The notes beneath the pieces are model-generated. The model was not told the origin of the DNA. It worked only from the letters and a program-made list of their open reading frames with translations, and searched no databases. A DNA stretch of 9,193 nucleotides from Thermogutta sp. (GTDB lineage Bacteria; Planctomycetota; Planctomycetia; Pirellulales; Thermoguttaceae), in the NCBI RefSeq assembly GCF_014359955.1, contig NZ_JACIYL010000101.1:1-9193 (forward strand), in the 5' to 3' direction. This document shows, in pieces, positions 5,817 through 9,193 of this stretch. The position numbers and the translations under genes were made by a program. Each line of letters starts with the position of its first letter. Within the stretch, counting starts at the first letter, position 1.

Positions 5817-8800
5817 GTGAGATCTTTAACGATGGAACGCCGTTCTACTCGGAGCCGTTTTGGTTGGATCCTCGGAATTGCCGCGGTTGTGGTTTTCGCC
5901 GCAGCGGTGGGTGGTGGGAATTTCACCCCGATGGTGCCGTTGGCACTGGCCCTGGAGGCGTCTTCTCCTGCCGGCAGCCAGTCGGTGTCGGCCGGGGAAT
6001 CTGCCCCGCCCAAGAATGAAGCCCCGGCTCAATCAGAAAAGACGTCCTCACAGAGCGCGGCTCCCGCTCCCACCTCGGGCGAAAAACAGCAAAACGCACC
6101 GTCTTCTGACGCCAATACGGTTACGCAGTCCCAGGCGACTGGTCAGGCCCCGACGGCTGCTCCCTCATCGGCAAGTTCCGAGGAAACTCGGGAGACAACG
6201 AAGACCCCTGCTCAAGAGACAGGCTCTCAACCCGGGCAGACGACTTCCCAGGAAACCAAACCCGCCAGACCGACATTTCTTTCTCGGGTTCTCAATATCG
6301 TCACTTATCTGGTCTTTCTGTTTATCATCTTTGGCTTACCGGTCATCGTTGCCTATTTTCTTTGCGAATGGTGGCGGGCACGAGAATACTTTGGGCGGAT
6401 CTCCTTCATTCTGTTCACCATCGTTCTTGCGGTTGTCATTCTTTTGACGCGCTGGCCGCCGAAGCTGGGAATCGACCTCAGCGGCGGTGTCATCATGGTG
6501 TACGAAATCGAAGGCGCGGTGCGGCAACCGGGAACGCGGGCACAAGCGGCTTCGGATCAGATTGACATGGATCAGCTTATTGCGGCCCTCAATCGCCGGG
6601 TTAACCCCAGCGGTGTGAAAGAAGTAACGATCCGCCGGTTCGGCCCGCAACAGATCGAAATCATTGTCCCCGAGGTGGACGAGGAAGAAGTCGCCCGGCT
6701 GGAACGCGTGATCAGCAGCGTCGGTACGCTGGAGTTCCGCATCCTGGCCAATATGCGGGACCATCGGCGGCTGATCGAGCGGGCTCTGGCCCTTCCCCCC
6801 GACGAGCACGAACTCTATGACGATCGCGGCAATCTCCTGGCGTGGTGGGTTCCGGTTGCCAAAGGCCAGGAAGAAGCCATCGGCAATTTCGGCGAAATTG
6901 CCGTCCGTAAAGGCCGGTATCGGAACGAGGATTGGCTGGAGATTCTCGTCGTCAAGGATCGCTACAACGTCACTGGTGCCGACCTGTTCCGAGTCCGCGA
7001 GGGCGTGGACGAGCAGATGCAACCCTGCGTGGAATTCATCCTCAAGGCAGGGAGTGCCCAGCAGCGCTTCGGCGCTTTGACGAGCGACAATCGGCCGGAC
7101 CCCACCACCGGTTTCACTCGCCGGCTGGGCATCATCCTCGATGGATACCTCTATTCCGCCCCGCAGATCAGAAGCCCCATTTTCGATCGCGGCCAGATCA
7201 CGGGTATCCCTTCACGGGATGAGGTGCAGGCGCTCATCCAGGTGCTCCAGGCCGGAAGCCTGCCCGCCGTCCTCAGCCCCACTCCCATCAGTCGGCTTGT
7301 CACCGGTCCGCAACTCGGTCGGGACACAATCCGCCAGAGCGTCATCGCCATGATTGTGGCGGCGATCATCGTGTTCGCTTTCATGATCGCCTATTATCGC
7401 TTCGCCGGTGTGGTGGCCTGCGTGGCTGTGATCCTTAACCTGCTCATGCTGGTGGCATTGATGATCTTACTCAAAGCCGCGTTCACGCTCCCCGGCCTGG
7501 CAGGTTTGACGCTGACCGTCGGTATGGCCGTGGACGCCAACGTCCTTATTTATGAGCGTATCCGCGAGGAACTCGCCCGCAAAGCGACGTTGCGGATGGC
7601 TATCCGTAACGGCTTCGAAAAAGCGATGAGCGCGATCATCGACTCCAACCTAACCACGATGCTTACGGCCGTCATCCTGTACTTTGTGGGAACAGACCAG
7701 GTGCGGGGTTTCGCCGTGACGCTGTTTCTGGGACTGGTCCTAAACCTCTATACGGCCGTCTTTATCGCCCGTGTGATCTTCGAAATTGCTGAGCGTCGCC
7801 GATGGATCAAGAACCTGACCATGATGCAGGTCATTGGCGCCACCAATTTTGACTTTATGGGCGTGAAGAAATACTGCATCGCTGGCAGCGTCGGCCTCAT
7901 TTTGTTGGGGCTTGTGGCTCTGGGAATGCGTGGGCAGGGCGTGCTGGATATCGACTTCACAGGTGGGGTGGCCGTGGAGATTCTCTTCAACAAACCCAAA
8001 GATATCGCCGAAGTGCGCAACCGGTTGAGTGACCTCCGCGACCTCGCGGTAAGTGACGTCCGCATCGAAGGTGAAGAGCCGGGACGTCGCTATATGATCA
8101 ACACATCGAGTCCGCCCGGCATGGAAGCCGAGGAATATCTCCAGCAGGTCAAACAGAAGATCGCGGAAGTGTTCGGCGACGAACTCGTCCATTACAAGGT
8201 GGACATCGAGCCGATTACGCAAACGAGCTTCTGGCGCAACCTGCCGGACGAGCGTTTGGCTGCTGGTCCGGTCTCCGGCTGGCCGTCGGCAATCGCGGGG
8301 CTCCTCTGGGGTGAAAATGCGCCCGCGCAGGAAAAACCCCAGACCGGCCATGCGCCGCCGTCTCCTGCCCAGGAGACAGCCCCTCCCCCGTCTGCACCAG
8401 CCACTTCTTCCGCACCGAGCCAGCCCAGTGGATCGGCCGGTGTCTCCGGAACAACCGCTGACGAGGGAGAAAAGCCGTCAGCGCCGCCGAAAACAGGCGC
8501 CCAGCGTTTCCCCACCAGGGTCCTCTTGAAATTCGATCACAAGCTCAACTACGAATCGCTGGAAGGCCTTGTCAAGAATATCATGGAAAAATTACCGGAA
8601 CCCGAGCGTCACGCCGACTTCGAGCTCTATAACGAACAATATCGCCGGGGCGACACCACAGCCTACAACCAGTGGGAATTGCGGCTGGCACTTCCGCCGG
8701 AAAAAGGCATGCAGGTAGCCCAGCAGCTCAAGGCCGAACTGGAAAAGACGGTTTACTTCCCCTCTTCCAACACGATCGGAGGTAAGGTCGCCGGAAGCAC

Positions 8801-9193
8801 CAGAATCCGTGCTCTTTACGCCCTCGTGCTTTCGGTGGCCGGGATGATCATCTACCTCTGGGTACGGTTCACGCGGGTGAGCTTCGGCGTGGCTGCCGCC
8901 ATCGCCCTCGTTCACGACGTACTCATTACGGTGGGCATGATCGCGCTCAGCGCCTACGTCGCCAACCTGCTGAGTTTCCTTCTCATCGATGAATTCAAGA
9001 TCGGCCTCGCCGTGCTCGCGGCCTTGCTCACGATCATCGGGTATTCTGTCAATGACACGATCATCATCTTTGACCGGATTCGCGAGGTGAAAGGAAAGAC
9101 CCCCTTCTTGACCCCGCAAATCATCAACACAAGCGTCAACCAAACGCTGAGCCGAACACTCATCACTTCGCTCACCACCCTCTTCGTCATCGT
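5817..9193 (+). CDS. secDF: Protein translocase SecD-SecF fusion (runs off window end)
   Basis: This membrane-embedded RND-type protein uses proton motive force to pull exported proteins from SecYEG. About 1125 codons are present; the C-terminus lies outside the window. Order: signal-like hydrophobic segment (15-33); Pro/Ser/Thr/Gln/Ala-rich linker (about 47-153); an extra membrane helix (about 161-183); canonical SecD helix 1 (about 195-210) with GIDLSGG (218-224); SecD extracytoplasmic domain to about 508; SecD helices about 508-670 with VGMAVDANVLIYERIREE; SecF helix 1 (about 686-706) with DFTGG (713-717); an enlarged extracytoplasmic domain (about 707-998) with a second Pro/Ser-rich insert (833-895); then SecF helices with GYSVNDTIIIFDRIRE from 1075. 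I chose GTG 5817 because AGGGA (5803-5807) is nine bases upstream. The in-frame ATG at 5832 is the alternative, with only AGGTG 14 bases away. The SecD-SecF fusion is known in Bacillus and others. No frameshift was seen. Confidence 0.95.
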   Translation, partial: MRSLTMERRSTRSRFGWILGIAAVVVFAAAVGGGNFTPMVPLALALEASSPAGSQSVSAGESAPPKNEAPAQSEKTSSQSAAPAPTSGEKQQNAPSSDANTVTQSQATGQAPTAAPSSASSEETRETTKTPAQETGSQPGQTTSQETKPARPTFLSRVLNIVTYLVFLFIIFGLPVIVAYFLCEWWRAREYFGRISFILFTIVLAVVILLTRWPPKLGIDLSGGVIMVYEIEGAVRQPGTRAQAASDQIDMDQLIAALNRRVNPSGVKEVTIRRFGPQQIEIIVPEVDEEEVARLERVISSVGTLEFRILANMRDHRRLIERALALPPDEHELYDDRGNLLAWWVPVAKGQEEAIGNFGEIAVRKGRYRNEDWLEILVVKDRYNVTGADLFRVREGVDEQMQPCVEFILKAGSAQQRFGALTSDNRPDPTTGFTRRLGIILDGYLYSAPQIRSPIFDRGQITGIPSRDEVQALIQVLQAGSLPAVLSPTPISRLVTGPQLGRDTIRQSVIAMIVAAIIVFAFMIAYYRFAGVVACVAVILNLLMLVALMILLKAAFTLPGLAGLTLTVGMAVDANVLIYERIREELARKATLRMAIRNGFEKAMSAIIDSNLTTMLTAVILYFVGTDQVRGFAVTLFLGLVLNLYTAVFIARVIFEIAERRRWIKNLTMMQVIGATNFDFMGVKKYCIAGSVGLILLGLVALGMRGQGVLDIDFTGGVAVEILFNKPKDIAEVRNRLSDLRDLAVSDVRIEGEEPGRRYMINTSSPPGMEAEEYLQQVKQKIAEVFGDELVHYKVDIEPITQTSFWRNLPDERLAAGPVSGWPSAIAGLLWGENAPAQEKPQTGHAPPSPAQETAPPPSAPATSSAPSQPSGSAGVSGTTADEGEKPSAPPKTGAQRFPTRVLLKFDHKLNYESLEGLVKNIMEKLPEPERHADFELYNEQYRRGDTTAYNQWELRLALPPEKGMQVAQQLKAELEKTVYFPSSNTIGGKVAGSTRIRALYALVLSVAGMIIYLWVRFTRVSFGVAAAIALVHDVLITVGMIALSAYVANLLSFLLIDEFKIGLAVLAALLTIIGYSVNDTIIIFDRIREVKGKTPFLTPQIINTSVNQTLSRTLITSLTTLFVI

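Noticed and set aside
5860..6447. 195-codon plus-strand frame, rich in Arg and Pro
   Set aside because: It is the shifted frame of the Pro/Ser-rich linker of secDF; the composition is a by-product of that region.
6336..9143. Three long minus-strand open frames (6336-7022, 7740-8351, 8592-9143)
   Set aside because: All lie antisense to conserved SecD/SecF motifs in a GC-rich gene, where long antisense frames are expected by codon bias.
1..9193. CRISPR array, insertion sequence, integrase or phage genes
   Set aside because: No regularly spaced repeats, transposase motifs or terminal inverted repeats were seen; all confident genes are housekeeping or lineage-typical chromosomal genes.

Overview
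The window looks like chromosomal DNA from a GC-rich member of the Planctomycetota. The strongest pointer is a DUF1559 protein with a prepilin-type N-terminus and a C-terminal SLHPGG motif, a family greatly expanded in that phylum. A Tat-exported sialidase-like protein and a fused SecD-SecF also fit. No mobile element, CRISPR array, tRNA or rRNA was seen. The genus cannot be fixed from the sequence alone.

Left part (1-4906), all on the minus strand. Read in the direction of transcription: a small TPR protein (4376-4906), a Tat-secreted BNR/Asp-box sialidase-like protein (2922-4154), a DUF1559 pseudopilin-like protein (1447-2496) followed by a small lipoprotein (977-1318), a strong rho-independent terminator (866-893), and two Hsp20-type small heat-shock proteins (248-694, and the N-terminus of a second at 1-145). 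The intergenic gaps and the terminator suggest several short transcription units: TPR; sialidase; DUF1559 plus lipoprotein; hsp20 plus hsp20.

Right part (4907-9193). A 487-bp divergent intergenic region separates the minus-strand TPR gene from the plus-strand yajC-secDF operon. It holds promoter-like sequences for both directions. On the secDF side there is a leader with two consecutive long inverted repeats, and a 32-codon ORF spans the first of them. yajC (5394-5759) and secDF (5817 to beyond the window end) encode the accessory complex that uses proton motive force to help complete Sec-dependent secretion. This SecDF is unusual: it has an extra N-terminal membrane hairpin with a Pro/Ser/Thr/Gln-rich linker of about 100 residues, and an enlarged SecF extracytoplasmic domain with a second linker of this kind.

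Functionally the window is mostly cell-envelope biology (protein export, a pseudopilin-like surface protein, a lipoprotein, a secreted glycan-active enzyme) beside a stress-chaperone locus. I did not find a clearly new multi-gene system. The points most worth checking are the secDF leader, the SecDF architecture, and a possible Shine-Dalgarno-sequestering hairpin in the hsp20 leader.
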